A stretch of 46,163 nucleotides of DNA from Pyrinomonadaceae bacterium (GCA_030838445.1 JAUZFQ010000140.1:1-46163), one strand, 5' to 3'; counted from the stretch's first letter, positions 18,061 to 28,321 are shown. The notes: generated by a model not told the origin, from the sequence alone. Numbers and translations: made by a program.

Positions 18061-18127
18061 CGGGCGGTCTCCGCGATGAACCGGAGACCGCCCGTTGTGC
18101 GACCCGCCCTGCCCAATCGGGCGGGTC
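18061..18127 (-). terminator. Tandem terminators of the O-methyltransferase gene
   Basis: Two perfect hairpins follow the minus-strand gene. The nearer has 9-bp arms GACCCGCCC (18101-18109) and GGGCGGGTC (18119-18127). The farther has 13-bp arms (18061-18073 and 18082-18094, CGGGCGGTCTCCG) and is followed by TTTTTG on the minus strand, the canonical intrinsic form. Confidence 0.85.
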
Positions 18128-18152
18128 TTCGGGGGAGATTGATCGAGTCTCC

Positions 18153-19244
18153 CTACCGAGCCTTGAATTTCACTCCTTCGATCACGCTCATGGGCGAGGC
18201 GGTCGGGATGATGCGCGTCAACTCGAAACCGGCGGCGGCAAACAACGCGCGGTATTCGTCTTCGGTGCGCTCCAGCCCGCCCGGCGAGAGCATCATTTCG
18301 AGGTCTTGAATCTTCGACAGGTGCGGCTCGTTGCCCGCGGGCACGACCATTTCCACGAGCAGCAGCCGCCCGTCGTCCGGCATCGCGCGGTGGCAGTTGC
18401 GCAGAATCGAGAGGGCGCGAGCGTCGTCCCAGTCGTGAATGATGTGCTTCATCAGGTAGGCGTCCGCGCCCGCCGGGACGCTCTCGAAAAAGTCGCCCGA
18501 CGCGAGTTCCAGAGCGCGCGCGACGCCCTCGGCCTCGACGTACGCTTGCGCGCCCGCGATCACCTGCGGCATGTCGAACAGCAAACCTTTGAGGTGCGGG
18601 TTGGCGCGCAAGATCGCGGCGAGGAGACTGCCGTGCCCGCCCGCGATGTCGGCCAGTTTTCTGATAGACGAAAAATCGTAGGCTTCGACCACGGCCTTCG
18701 AGACCATCTTCGACAAACTCGTCATCGCGCCGTCGAACACGCGCGCCGCATCTTTGTGTTCGGCGAAATACGAAAACACCTCCGCGCCGTGGACGCGCTC
18801 CCACGCCGCCTTGCCCGTGCGCGCGCTGTAGGGCGCGTCGCCCCACACCTGCCAGTGCCAGTCAGCGCCCATGAAGATGGCGAGGTCGCGCATCGAGCCT
18901 TCCACGTCCGCGCGCAGGAGTTCCGCCGTGGGCGTCAACTCGAACACGCGTTCCCCGGTCTCCGCAAAGACGCCGCAGCCCGCGAGCGAGCGCATGAAGC
19001 GGTAGAGCGAAGGGGCGTGCGCGCCCGTCTCGGCCGCCAGTTCGTCAACGCCGCGCGCGCCTTCCGTCAATAGATCGGCGACGCCGAGTTCGGCCACCAC
19101 GCGCAACGCCTGCGTGACGAGCGGCGCGACGAGCATCTGCGTCAACACGACTCCCGGCGGCGGCACTACGACGGCGGCCGCGTCCTGCGGCGCGCTTGCG
19201 TGAATGTCGCCGTGCGGCGTGATCATTTCCAAAACTGCGCTCAT
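18153..19244 (-). CDS. SAM-dependent O-methyltransferase (family 2, hydroxyindole/caffeate-type)
   Basis: A 363-residue soluble enzyme with the two-part layout of family 2 O-methyltransferases: an N-terminal helical dimerisation and substrate domain (GVADLLTEGARGVDELAAETGAHAPSLYRFMRSLAGCGVF), then a Rossmann-like SAM domain with DIAGGHG (199-205) and the catalytic HDWDD (His270). It usually methylates a hydroxyl on a small aromatic or polyketide product; the substrate is not predictable. It is not the arsenite methyltransferase ArsM, as it lacks that family's conserved cysteines. GGGAGG before the ATG supports the start. No biosynthetic partner is adjacent. Confidence 0.9.
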   Translation of the reverse strand: MSAVLEMITPHGDIHASAPQDAAAVVVPPPGVVLTQMLVAPLVTQALRVVAELGVADLLTEGARGVDELAAETGAHAPSLYRFMRSLAGCGVFAETGERVFELTPTAELLRADVEGSMRDLAIFMGADWHWQVWGDAPYSARTGKAAWERVHGAEVFSYFAEHKDAARVFDGAMTSLSKMVSKAVVEAYDFSSIRKLADIAGGHGSLLAAILRANPHLKGLLFDMPQVIAGAQAYVEAEGVARALELASGDFFESVPAGADAYLMKHIIHDWDDARALSILRNCHRAMPDDGRLLLVEMVVPAGNEPHLSKIQDLEMMLSPGGLERTEDEYRALFAAAGFELTRIIPTASPMSVIEGVKFKAR

Positions 19245-19500
19245 GCTTACAATCCCTCCCGACCTGTTGCCCGACGAATAAAAATCGCTTTCATACGTTA
19301 ACGCGCATTCCGCGCCGCGTCGGGATCATCACGCACGGAAATTTTTAAACGCCGCGCGCGAAAAAGTTTTCTTCGCGCCCGCCTGATCCCTTTTCCTCGC
19401 GCCGCGCGCGTTAACGGGTGAGAGACGTTCCGAACTCTCAAGCGCGCCGCGAAGGCCGCCGGTATTCATAACTTTCATATTCGATAGGACGGTCAACCTC

Positions 19501-22500
19501 GTGAACAAAAAATCTTCCCTCATTTATTCCGCGCTCGGTCTCCTGCTCGCGCTCGCCTGCTTAGCTTCAAGCGCGCGCGTTAGTTCAACGGATACGGCGT
19601 CTCGAACGGCGGCGGGGGTCAACTCATCATCCATACATCATTCATCCCAGACCCCCGCCGCGACCGCCGACGCAAAAGAAGAGGCCGCGCGCGTCCGCGC
19701 CAGCGAGGCTTACGGCAAGCTTCCGCTCCACTTCGAGGCCAACCGCGGGCAGGCCGAGCCGGAAGTTAAATACATCTCGCGCGGCAGCCGCCACGCGCTC
19801 CACCTGACCGAGACCGGCGCGCGCCTCGCCCTGCACGACGCCGAGACCGGCCGCAACGCCGCGCTTCACTTGAAGATGATCGGCGCGAACGACGCGCCCG
19901 CCGTGACCGGACAGGACGAACTGCCCGGCCGCGTCAACTACTTCCGCGGGCAGGATCAAAGTCAATGGCAACGCGACGTGCCCACCTTCGCGCGAGTCCA
20001 TTACGCGGGCGTCTATCCCGGCATTGACGCCGTGTACTATGGCAACCAGCGCCAGTTGGAATACGACTTCAACGTCGCACCGGGGGCTGACCCCGCGCAG
20101 ATCAAGTTGAGTTTCGAGGGCGCGCAAGCGTTGCGCGTGGACGAGGCGGGCGATCTGTTGATCGAGACGGCGGCGGGCGAGATGCGACAGCACAAGCCTT
20201 TCGTCTATCAGGAAGCCGCGGGCGCGCGGCGCGCAATCGAGAGCCGCTACGAGTTGTCCGCAGGCGGCGAGGTCAGTTTCGCGCTCGCCGCTTACGACCA
20301 CACGCTCCCGCTCGTCATTGACCCCGTGCTCGCCTACGCCTCTTACGTCGGCGCGACGAGCAGCGACACCGTGCTCGGCATCGCCGTTGACGCCGACGGC
20401 TTCGCCTACATCACCGGCAACCTCTTCGGCGCGTTCACCATGACGCCCGGCGCGTACGACACGACGAACGCCGGGCAGGACGTCTACGTCGCCAAGATCA
20501 ACCCCGCGGGCGGCAGCTTCATCTACGCCACTTACATCTCGGCCGCTGGCGGCAACAACTTCGGCAACGACATCGCCATTGACGCGCAGGGCAACGCCTA
20601 CATCACCGGCAAGGCCACCAGCACGCTTTTCCCCGCCACCCCCGGCGCGTATGACACGACGCCGAGCAGCCTCGATGCCTTCATCGTCAAGTTGAACGCG
20701 CAGGGCAACGGCTTGCTCTACGCCTCCTATCTCGGCGGGACGGGATCGGACGAAGGCTTCGGCATCGCCGTTGATTCGTCGGGCGACGTGTACATCGCGG
20801 GCGGCACGACGTCGAACAACTTCCCCGTCGTCGGCGGTCTGCAAACCACGTTCGGCGGCGGGCGCGACGCCTTCGCCGTCAAGCTCCGTCCGGCCGGTGG
20901 CGGCGCGGCCGACTTGCTCTATTCAACGTATCTCGGCGGCGCGGGCGACGAGGACGCGAACGCCGTCGCCTGCGACGCGGGCGGCAACCTCTACCTGACC
21001 GGCTACAGCACCTCGGCCAACTACCCGACCACCGCCAACGCCTTCGACACGAGCCTCTCCGGATCGGGCGGCGACGTGGTCGTCACGAAAATCAACCCGG
21101 CGAACACCGGCGCGGCGAGCCTTCTCTATTCGACCTTCCTCGGCGGCAGCAGCGCGGATCGCGGCAACGACCTCGTCGTTGACAACGCGGCCGTCCCCAA
21201 CATTTACCTGACGGGCACGACGAGTTCCACGTCCGCCAACGGACTCTTCCCGACGACGGCCAACGCCTACGACACCATCGTCAACGGTTCGGACGCCTTC
21301 TTCAGCCGCATCAACCCGGCCTCGGCGGGCGCAAACGATCTCGTCTATTCCACTTTCATCGGCGGCACGGCTGCCGAGGAAGGACTGGGGCTGGCGCGCG
21401 ATGCGAGCGGCAAGATTTACGTCTCCGGCTCGACGGGGTCATCCAATTTCCCCACCACGCCCGACGCGTTCCAGAGCGTCTACAACGGCAACGACGCCTT
21501 CGTCGTCAAACTCACCCCCGCGTCGGCGGGCGCAAGCGATCTGCTCTACTCGACCCTCTTCGGCGGCTCGAGCGGCGGCAGCAACGCGAACGACGGGCAG
21601 GACAAGGCGCACGACGTGGCCGTTGACCCGCAGGGCAACTTCTACATCGCGGGCGAAACCGGCTCGCCGAATCTCCCCGTGCAAAACGCCTTCCCCGGCC
21701 AGTCAACGCACAAGGGCTTCTCCGACGGCTTCGTCGCCAAGTTCATGGACTCCGCCGCGAACACCTTCAACATCTCCGGGCGCGTCACGAACCTCAGCCA
21801 GAACGGCGCGAACTTCGCAGGGATCGTCGTCCAGTTAACCGGCACAACGACGGCCACGCGCACTACCGACGCGGGCGGCAACTACTCTTTCGCCGGACTC
21901 GCCGCGGGCGGCAACTACGCCGTCACGCCCGTGCGCGCTAACTACACCTTCGCGCCGCCGACCCTCGTCTTCGACAACCTGAGCGCGGATCAAACGAACG
22001 CGAACTTCGCCGCCACCGTCAACTTCCACACCATCGGCGGTCGCATTACCATCAACGGCGGCGCGCAGAACGGCCAGCCGCTCGCGGGCGCGAGCGTCAC
22101 GCTCAGCATCTTCAACGTCGCCAACTCGAACATTCAGACCGTGACGACGAACGCCAACGGCGAGTACGCCTTCGACCCGCAACCGGCCGAACGCAACTAC
22201 GTGATCGTCCCCTCGGCCGCCAACCTGTCGCAGCCTTACTCGCTGAACCCCGGCTCGGACACGACCGGCAATCTCACCGCGAGCGTCACGAAGAACTTCA
22301 CGGCCACGCCGCTCTACACCATCAGCGGCCGTATCACCGACGCGAACAACAACCCCGTCGGCAACGTCTCGGTCGCCGCCTCGCCCCTCACTTCGGTGAT
22401 GGCGAACGCGAACGGCGAGTACACCCTGAGCGGCGCGCGCCCCAACACCAACTACACGGTGACGCCCACGCGCACCGGCTTCACCTTCACGCCCGCGAAC

Positions 22501-25500
22501 CGTCTGCACTCGAACCTCGTGGGCAACGTCACCGGCGCGGACTTCGCCGCCGCCTCGCAGACCTACACCATCAACGGCCGCATCACGAGCACGACCAGCC
22601 AGCCCACGGCGGGTCAGCCCGTCTCCGGCGCGACCGTCAAACTCACCGGCTCGCAGACGGCGCAGACCACGACGAACGCGAACGGCGAATACACGTTCCC
22701 CAACCTCGGCGTCGGCGGTAACTACACCGTCACGCCCACGCTCGACGATCACACCGTCACGCCCGCCTCGCGCACGGCCAACAACCTCGCCGCCAACCAG
22801 ACGCTCGACTTCACCGTCACCCAACTGTTCGACATCCGCGGCATCGCCAAAGACGCGTCGGGTGTGCCCTTGTCGGGCGTCACGATCAACCTCAACAACA
22901 GCCCCGTCCAAACCACTTCTGCCGACGGCAAGTTTGACTTGACCAACCGCACGGGCGGGCAGACCTTCACCGTCAAGCCGACGAAGAACGGTTTCACCTT
23001 CAGCCCCGCGCAGGAAGTTTTCACGCTCAACGGCGACCGCCTCGATCTCGTCTTCACGGGCACGCCGCTCACCTTCAACATCGGCGGCACAGTCGCGCGC
23101 AGCGACAACAGCGCGCCCGTCGGCGGGTTGACCGTCAACCTCCGCAACGGCGTCGGCGGCTCTGTCATCGGCACGACCACGACCGCCGCCGACGGCACTT
23201 ACACTTTCAACGCCCTCGCGGCGGGCGCGAACTACCACGTCAGCCTGCCCCCGCAGGCGGGCTTCATCTTCACGCCCGACGGCCGCACCATCAACAACCT
23301 GCAAGCCGATCAGACGGCGCAAAACTTCGCGGCCGTCCCGACGAACTACACCATCTCCGGCCGCGTCGCCGACGCAGGCAACAACAGCATCAGTGCCGTT
23401 ACGATGACGCTCGCGGGCACGGCGTCGAGCATCACGAACGCCACGACCACGACGGACGCGTCCGGCAACTATTCCTTCAACGTCCCCGCGGGCGGCAACT
23501 ACTCCATCACGCCCGCGAAGCAGGATTACACGTTCGCCCCGGCGAACCGCACGCACAACGCACTCTCCGCCAACAAGTCCGGCGAGAACTACACCGGCAC
23601 GCTCGCCTACACGATCAGCGGCACGGTCAACGCGCTCGGCGGCGGCGCGCTCGGCGGCGTCAACGTCACCTTGAGCGGTGCGGCGTCGGGCACGCAGACG
23701 ACGAACGCGCAGGGCGAGTTCACTTTCACGAACCTCGCGCCCGGCGGCACTTACAGCGTCACGCCCGCGCTCACGAACTTCGCCTTCAACCCGCCGAGCC
23801 GCACCTACGGCAACTTGTCGGCCAGCCAGACCGCGACGTTTGAAGCCGTCTCGACCGCGCCGACCGATCTGCAAATCACCAACGCGGCATCGGCCGCAGA
23901 GTTCGCGCCCGGCGCGGACGTGACCTACACCATCGTCGTCAAAAACAACGGGCCGAACAGCGCGGCGAACATCACGGTCACGGACAATTTGCCCGCGAGC
24001 GTCACGTTCATCTCCTGCGCGGCTTCGCAGGGCGGCACGTGCGTCGGCGGCAATGCCTCCGGCAACAACCGCACCATCACCTTCCCGTCGCTCGCCGTGA
24101 ACGCCGAGGTCACCGTCACGCTCGTCGCACGCGTCAATAACGGCGTCGCCGATCAAACTATCGTCAACAACGCGGCGCAGGTCGCGGCGACCAACAACGA
24201 CACGAACGCGCAGAACAACTCCGCCCCGGCCTCTTTCAAAGTAATCGTCCCGGCGGCGACGGCCGACCTCTCGCTCGCGGCCGTTGATTCGCCCGACCCC
24301 GTGGCGGTCGGCAACAACCTGACTTACGCGCTCGCGGTGCTGAACAAAGGGCAGGCCGACGCGACGAACGTCGTCGTCACCGCGACGCTTCCCGCGAACG
24401 CCACTTTCGTTTCGGCCACGAACGGTTGCGCTCTGAACGGCAACACGTTGACGTGCGCGCCCGTCCAGATCAACAACGGCGCGAGCCGACAGTTGAACGT
24501 CGTCGTCGCGCCGACCGTCGCGGGCATACTCAATTTCAACGCGAGCGTCGCCTCCGACCTCGGCGACTCCGACACGTCGAACAACACGGCGCAGGCCACG
24601 ACGGAAGTCCACCCGCGCGGCACAGATGTCCGCACGGGCGACATCCTCATCAGCGAATTCCGCGCGCACGGCAACGCCGAGACGGACGCGCACCTCGACG
24701 ATTTCGTCGAACTCTATAACAACACCGACGAGGCGATCACGGTCGGCCCAGCGGACGCTTCCGGCGGCTGGGCGCTCGTCGCGCGCGAGGCCGGAGACCT
24801 TCCCGTCGTGCGCGCCACCGTCCCGAAGGGCACGGTGATTCCGGCGCGCGGCCACTACCTGATCACCGCCGCGGGCTACACGCTCGGCGCGCTCGCCGCG
24901 GGCGACCTGCCCGTCGCCGGGAACATTCTCGACACGGGCGGCCTCGCGCTCTTCCGCACCGCCGACCCCGCGAAGTTCAACGCGACTGAAGAACGCCTCG
25001 ACTCCGTGGGCTTCACTTCGTCGAGCGACCAGATGTACCGCGAAGGCGCGGGACTCGCGCCCGTTGATGCCGTGCAGGCCGAGCAATCGTTCGCGCGCAG
25101 ATTCGATAACGCCGGGCGGCCGCAGGACACCGGCGACAACGCGGCCGACTTTCAGTTGATCTCGAAGACGGCCGCCACCTTCGGCGCGGCGCAGTCGCAA
25201 CTCGGTGCGCCCGCGCCGGAGAACTTGTCGAGTCCCGTCCAGCGCAACGCGACGATCAAGCCCTCGCTCGTAGACCCATCGTGCCCCGGCTTCGGCGCAG
25301 CGACGAGCGCGTGCGCCCGCGTCCGCACCGCGGCGGGCGCGAACCCGACCAACGCCGCCTTCGGCACGTTGCTGATTCGTCGCCGCTTCACCAACAAGAC
25401 GAACGCGCCCGTGACGGCCTTGCGCTTCCGCATCACCGACATCACGACGCTCGGCACGCCCGACTCGAACGCGCTCGCAGACTTGCGCGCACTCGATTCG

Positions 25501-25779
25501 GCCGACGTGGAAGTGACGACGACGGGCGGCGCGACGGTCATCCTGCGCGGCACGCTTCTCGAATCGGCGCAGCCGCTCGGCGGCGGCACAAACTCCGCGC
25601 TCGTCCTGCCGATCATGGGCAGCGCGCTCGCCCCGAACGCCACCGTGGACGTGGAGTTCCGCCTCGGCGTGCAACGCAACGGCGCGTTCCGCTTCTTCGT
25701 CAACGTCGAAGCGGCGACCGCCGCCGCGCTCACCGACGGCAAGACCGAACGCGGCAAGCAACAGGCGCGCGCGAAGTAA
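19501..25779 (+). CDS. Giant secreted mosaic protein: SBBP propeller, CNA-B-like repeats, DUF11 and lamin-tail domains
   Basis: 2092 residues from a GTG start. A signal-type N-terminus (IYSALGLLLALACLASSARV) leads to a DUF7948-like domain (about 70-270: LHFEANRGQAEPEVKYISRG). Seven SBBP beta-propeller repeats (about 275-755) follow, of pattern LLYSTYLGG...GIAVDxxGNxYITG. Then come eight carboxypeptidase-regulatory/CNA-B-like modules (about 755-1450, YTISGRITDANNNPVG...), two DUF11 domains (about 1454 and 1587), a lamin-tail-like domain (about 1713, ILISEFRAHGNAETDAHLDDFVELYN) and a C-terminal beta domain. It is probably a surface or matrix protein for adhesion. No LPXTG or PEP-CTERM sorting motif is visible. 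Confidence 0.9.
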   Translation: MNKKSSLIYSALGLLLALACLASSARVSSTDTASRTAAGVNSSSIHHSSQTPAATADAKEEAARVRASEAYGKLPLHFEANRGQAEPEVKYISRGSRHALHLTETGARLALHDAETGRNAALHLKMIGANDAPAVTGQDELPGRVNYFRGQDQSQWQRDVPTFARVHYAGVYPGIDAVYYGNQRQLEYDFNVAPGADPAQIKLSFEGAQALRVDEAGDLLIETAAGEMRQHKPFVYQEAAGARRAIESRYELSAGGEVSFALAAYDHTLPLVIDPVLAYASYVGATSSDTVLGIAVDADGFAYITGNLFGAFTMTPGAYDTTNAGQDVYVAKINPAGGSFIYATYISAAGGNNFGNDIAIDAQGNAYITGKATSTLFPATPGAYDTTPSSLDAFIVKLNAQGNGLLYASYLGGTGSDEGFGIAVDSSGDVYIAGGTTSNNFPVVGGLQTTFGGGRDAFAVKLRPAGGGAADLLYSTYLGGAGDEDANAVACDAGGNLYLTGYSTSANYPTTANAFDTSLSGSGGDVVVTKINPANTGAASLLYSTFLGGSSADRGNDLVVDNAAVPNIYLTGTTSSTSANGLFPTTANAYDTIVNGSDAFFSRINPASAGANDLVYSTFIGGTAAEEGLGLARDASGKIYVSGSTGSSNFPTTPDAFQSVYNGNDAFVVKLTPASAGASDLLYSTLFGGSSGGSNANDGQDKAHDVAVDPQGNFYIAGETGSPNLPVQNAFPGQSTHKGFSDGFVAKFMDSAANTFNISGRVTNLSQNGANFAGIVVQLTGTTTATRTTDAGGNYSFAGLAAGGNYAVTPVRANYTFAPPTLVFDNLSADQTNANFAATVNFHTIGGRITINGGAQNGQPLAGASVTLSIFNVANSNIQTVTTNANGEYAFDPQPAERNYVIVPSAANLSQPYSLNPGSDTTGNLTASVTKNFTATPLYTISGRITDANNNPVGNVSVAASPLTSVMANANGEYTLSGARPNTNYTVTPTRTGFTFTPANRLHSNLVGNVTGADFAAASQTYTINGRITSTTSQPTAGQPVSGATVKLTGSQTAQTTTNANGEYTFPNLGVGGNYTVTPTLDDHTVTPASRTANNLAANQTLDFTVTQLFDIRGIAKDASGVPLSGVTINLNNSPVQTTSADGKFDLTNRTGGQTFTVKPTKNGFTFSPAQEVFTLNGDRLDLVFTGTPLTFNIGGTVARSDNSAPVGGLTVNLRNGVGGSVIGTTTTAADGTYTFNALAAGANYHVSLPPQAGFIFTPDGRTINNLQADQTAQNFAAVPTNYTISGRVADAGNNSISAVTMTLAGTASSITNATTTTDASGNYSFNVPAGGNYSITPAKQDYTFAPANRTHNALSANKSGENYTGTLAYTISGTVNALGGGALGGVNVTLSGAASGTQTTNAQGEFTFTNLAPGGTYSVTPALTNFAFNPPSRTYGNLSASQTATFEAVSTAPTDLQITNAASAAEFAPGADVTYTIVVKNNGPNSAANITVTDNLPASVTFISCAASQGGTCVGGNASGNNRTITFPSLAVNAEVTVTLVARVNNGVADQTIVNNAAQVAATNNDTNAQNNSAPASFKVIVPAATADLSLAAVDSPDPVAVGNNLTYALAVLNKGQADATNVVVTATLPANATFVSATNGCALNGNTLTCAPVQINNGASRQLNVVVAPTVAGILNFNASVASDLGDSDTSNNTAQATTEVHPRGTDVRTGDILISEFRAHGNAETDAHLDDFVELYNNTDEAITVGPADASGGWALVAREAGDLPVVRATVPKGTVIPARGHYLITAAGYTLGALAAGDLPVAGNILDTGGLALFRTADPAKFNATEERLDSVGFTSSSDQMYREGAGLAPVDAVQAEQSFARRFDNAGRPQDTGDNAADFQLISKTAATFGAAQSQLGAPAPENLSSPVQRNATIKPSLVDPSCPGFGAATSACARVRTAAGANPTNAAFGTLLIRRRFTNKTNAPVTALRFRITDITTLGTPDSNALADLRALDSADVEVTTTGGATVILRGTLLESAQPLGGGTNSALVLPIMGSALAPNATVDVEFRLGVQRNGAFRFFVNVEAATAAALTDGKTERGKQQARAK

Positions 25780-25796
25780 TCAACCACACGTCTCAC

Positions 25797-25848
25797 AACG
25801 GCGGCGCGGCCGTGAACGAATCAACGTTCACGACCGCGCCGCCGTTTT
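25797..25848 (+). terminator. Intrinsic terminator of the mosaic surface-protein gene
   Basis: Arms of 22 bases (25797-25818 and 25825-25846) match at 21 of 22 positions, with a 6-base loop, followed by TTTTAA. It is the strongest terminator between the surface protein and the peptidase. Confidence 0.85.
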
Positions 25849-25998
25849 AAGTTCACGTCGCTTATCTCAAATGAGAAAATCCACCCGGCTGCGCGCTCGC
25901 CGTCGCCGCACGCGTCTCGCGGCTTGCATTTAGTTTCGCGGCGGGCATCTAATAAACCGACTCGGATAATCATGCGAAAGGTTGGAGGAGACTACCAG

Positions 25999-27705
25999 AT
26001 GAAATACCGGATGATGATCGCGTGCGCGCTGCTGTCGGCCTTGTGCTTCGAGACGTCGGGCGTCGCCGCCTTAGCCGCGCAGCGGAGACGCGCGCCGAAG
26101 GCCGCCGCTGCCGCTGCCACTACGTCGCTCGACGCCAAAATTCGCCGCTTCGCCCCGACGACGCTCACGGCCGACACCTCGCGCCTCTCCGCGGGCGACC
26201 GCCGCGCGCTCGTTCGGATCATCGAGGCCGCGAAGTTGTTAGACCCGCTCTATCTCAAACAAGTGTGGAGCGGCAACCCCGCGCTCAAGCGGCGGCTCGA
26301 AGCCGACAAGAGCGCGTCCGGCTGGGCGCGCCTTCACTACTTCCGCCTCAACGTCGGCCCGTGGTCGCGGCTCGACAGCAACGAGCCGTTCATCGCGGGC
26401 GTCCCGCGCCAGAAGCCGCACCACGCCAACTACTACCCTGACGACATGACGAAGGAAGAGTTCAACACGTGGGTCGCCACGCTCCCCGCCGAAGAGCGTG
26501 CGCGCGCCACAGGCTTCTTCCACCTCGTCCGCCGCGGCGCGGACGGCAAACTCAAACTCGTCCCTTACAGCGCGGAGTATCGAGAGTTTCTCGTGCCCGC
26601 CGCGCGTCTCCTGCGACAGGCGGCGGCCGAGACGACGAACGCCACGCTCAAAAGTTTTCTCACCAAACGCGCCGACGCCTTTCTCTCCGACGATTACTAC
26701 GAGAGCGATGTGGCGTGGATGGACTTGGACGCGCCGATTGACGTAACCATCGGCCCTTACGAAACTTACGAAGACGAGTTGTTCAACTACAAGGCGGCCT
26801 TCGAGTCATACGTCACGCTGCGCGACGAGGCCGAGTCGGAGAAGCTCGCAAAGTTCAGCGGCTACTTGCAGGAGTTGGAAGATAACCTCCCGCTCGAAGC
26901 GCGCTACCGCAACCCGCAACTCGGCGCGGCCTCGCCCATCCGCGTCGTCAACGAAGTGTTCTCTTCGGGCGAAGGCAACCGCGGCGTGCAGACGGCGGCC
27001 TTCAACCTGCCGAACGACGAACGCGTCGTCAAAGAGAAGGGGTCGAAGCGCGTGATGCTCAAGAACGTGCAGGAGGCCAAGTTCCAGAAGACCCTGATCC
27101 CGATCTCGCGCGTCGTGCTCGCGCCCGCACAGCGGAGTTTGCTCTCCTTCGAGTCGTTCTTCACGCACATCCTCGCGCACGAGTTGATGCACGGGCTGGG
27201 GCCGCACAACATCAACGTGGACGGGCAGGCGACGACCGTGCGCATGCAACTCAAAGAACTCTACTCGGCGATTGAGGAGGCGAAGGCCGACATCACCGGG
27301 CTGTGGGCGTTGCAGTATTTGATGGACAAGGGGCTGGTCGAAAAAAGCATGGAGCGTTCGATGTACACGACCTTCCTCGCGAGTTGCTTCCGCTCGGTGC
27401 GCTTCGGCATCACCGAGGCGCACGGCAAAGGCATCGCCGTGCAGTTCAACTACCTGACGGACGAGGGCGCGATCAAGTTCGACGAGCGCACCGGCACTTT
27501 CCAAATTGACGAGTCGCGGATCAAAGAGGCCGTCACCAAGTTGACGCGCGAGATACTCACGCTGCAAGCCGAAGGCTCGCACGCGAAGGCCAAAGCGATG
27601 CTCGACAAGTACGGCGTGATCCGCCCGCCCATGCAGCGCGCCCTCGCCCGCCTCGGCGACGTGCCCGTTGACATCGAGCCGCACTTCCCGCTCGCGCAGC
27701 GGTAA
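25999..27705 (+). CDS. Secreted M49-like (dipeptidyl-peptidase III family) zinc metallopeptidase
   Basis: 568 residues with a signal peptide (MKYRMMIACALLSALCFETSGVAALA). The zinc site is HELMH (394-398) followed by GLGPHNI, and the third ligand sits in EEAKAD (426-431), about 30 residues later. This arrangement matches the dipeptidyl-peptidase III-like domain found in plant Nudix hydrolase 3 and many bacterial homologues, rather than the classical HEXXGH enzyme. The region before it (EVFSSGEGNRGVQTAAFNLPNDERVV) is also family-like. The frame extends upstream to 25924, but GGAGGAG just before 25999 and the signal peptide fix the start. The activity is probably periplasmic peptide trimming; the substrate is unknown. 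Confidence 0.85.
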   Translation: MKYRMMIACALLSALCFETSGVAALAAQRRRAPKAAAAAATTSLDAKIRRFAPTTLTADTSRLSAGDRRALVRIIEAAKLLDPLYLKQVWSGNPALKRRLEADKSASGWARLHYFRLNVGPWSRLDSNEPFIAGVPRQKPHHANYYPDDMTKEEFNTWVATLPAEERARATGFFHLVRRGADGKLKLVPYSAEYREFLVPAARLLRQAAAETTNATLKSFLTKRADAFLSDDYYESDVAWMDLDAPIDVTIGPYETYEDELFNYKAAFESYVTLRDEAESEKLAKFSGYLQELEDNLPLEARYRNPQLGAASPIRVVNEVFSSGEGNRGVQTAAFNLPNDERVVKEKGSKRVMLKNVQEAKFQKTLIPISRVVLAPAQRSLLSFESFFTHILAHELMHGLGPHNINVDGQATTVRMQLKELYSAIEEAKADITGLWALQYLMDKGLVEKSMERSMYTTFLASCFRSVRFGITEAHGKGIAVQFNYLTDEGAIKFDERTGTFQIDESRIKEAVTKLTREILTLQAEGSHAKAKAMLDKYGVIRPPMQRALARLGDVPVDIEPHFPLAQR

Positions 27706-27715
27706 GGTGAGATAG

Positions 27716-27800
27716 GAAAAAGGCGTTCACCGCAGAGGGGGCACATAGAGATTCAACTCTCTGCGCCCCTTCTGCGTTCTCTGCGCCTTTGCGGCGAGTG
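27716..27800. repeat. Hairpin of GCAGAG/CGCAGA words between convergent genes
   Basis: The left arm (27716-27753) has TTCACCGCAGAGGGGGC; the right arm (27757-27800) has the complement words CTCTGCG, TTCTGCG and CTCTGCG in near tandem. It is of the widespread CTCTGCG...GCGGTGAA kind, and probably terminates both convergent transcripts. Confidence 0.65.
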
Positions 27801-27818
27801 TCTTCGTTTGTTTACCAG

Positions 27819-28211
27819 TTAAGCACGCGACAGTCTATCGGTGATGACTCGCTTGAGTTCGTCCAACGTCCGGCACGAGTTGATCGTAGCAGCATCAACG
27901 AACTCTTCGAGCGCGTCGCCGCGCCCGCGCCGGAAGATCGCCGGGAGAGCCAGCCCCGTCAGCCCGTAACGACTCCGCAACTCGTCGGCGTGCAAAAACT
28001 CCGGGCGCGCGTCGAGGCTTTCGAGAAACTCCTTCCACTCGCGGCGCATCCCGAACGTCGTGTGCGTCAGCGCGCACAGGTTGCACGCGTAAGTTTCCGG
28101 CGAGAAGATTTTGTGCGCCACGTCGCCCAGCGTGTTGAAGAGTCCGCTCTCCGCGTTGTAGACGAAGACGAGCGCCGGCCGCGTGTCGTTGTCTGCGTGT
28201 GCCGTATTCAA
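27819..28211 (-). CDS. Conserved hypothetical CxxC protein
   Basis: 130 residues. It opens with RPALVFVYNAESGLFNTLGDVAHKIFSPETY and then has CNLC (Cys43, Cys46) ahead of ALTHTTFGM. I know this pattern from other bacterial hypothetical proteins but not its function. A thioredoxin-like fold with a redox or metal-binding CxxC is possible. The likely start is TTG at 28211, with AAGGAGG about 12 bases upstream; no in-frame ATG exists nearby. It is divergent from the hydroxylase gene. Confidence 0.7.
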   Translation of the reverse strand: MNTAHADNDTRPALVFVYNAESGLFNTLGDVAHKIFSPETYACNLCALTHTTFGMRREWKEFLESLDARPEFLHADELRSRYGLTGLALPAIFRRGRGDALEEFVDAATINSCRTLDELKRVITDRLSRA

Positions 28212-28321
28212 TTTGTCTTGCGGCCTCCTTCAAAGTTATGCTCGCGGAAATATAGCCGCCACGTCAACTTAGAAATTGCCGCCACGCCAATTGAGAGGCG
28301 GTCGCGACGCGAGGTGAGAGG

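Noticed and set aside
18153-19244. ArsM for the arsenosugar genes
   Set aside because: The motifs are those of family 2 O-methyltransferases and the arsenic-binding cysteines are missing.
21835-25761. A 1308-residue open frame opposite the mosaic surface protein
   Set aside because: It is periodic only because the CNA-B repeats on the other strand are periodic.
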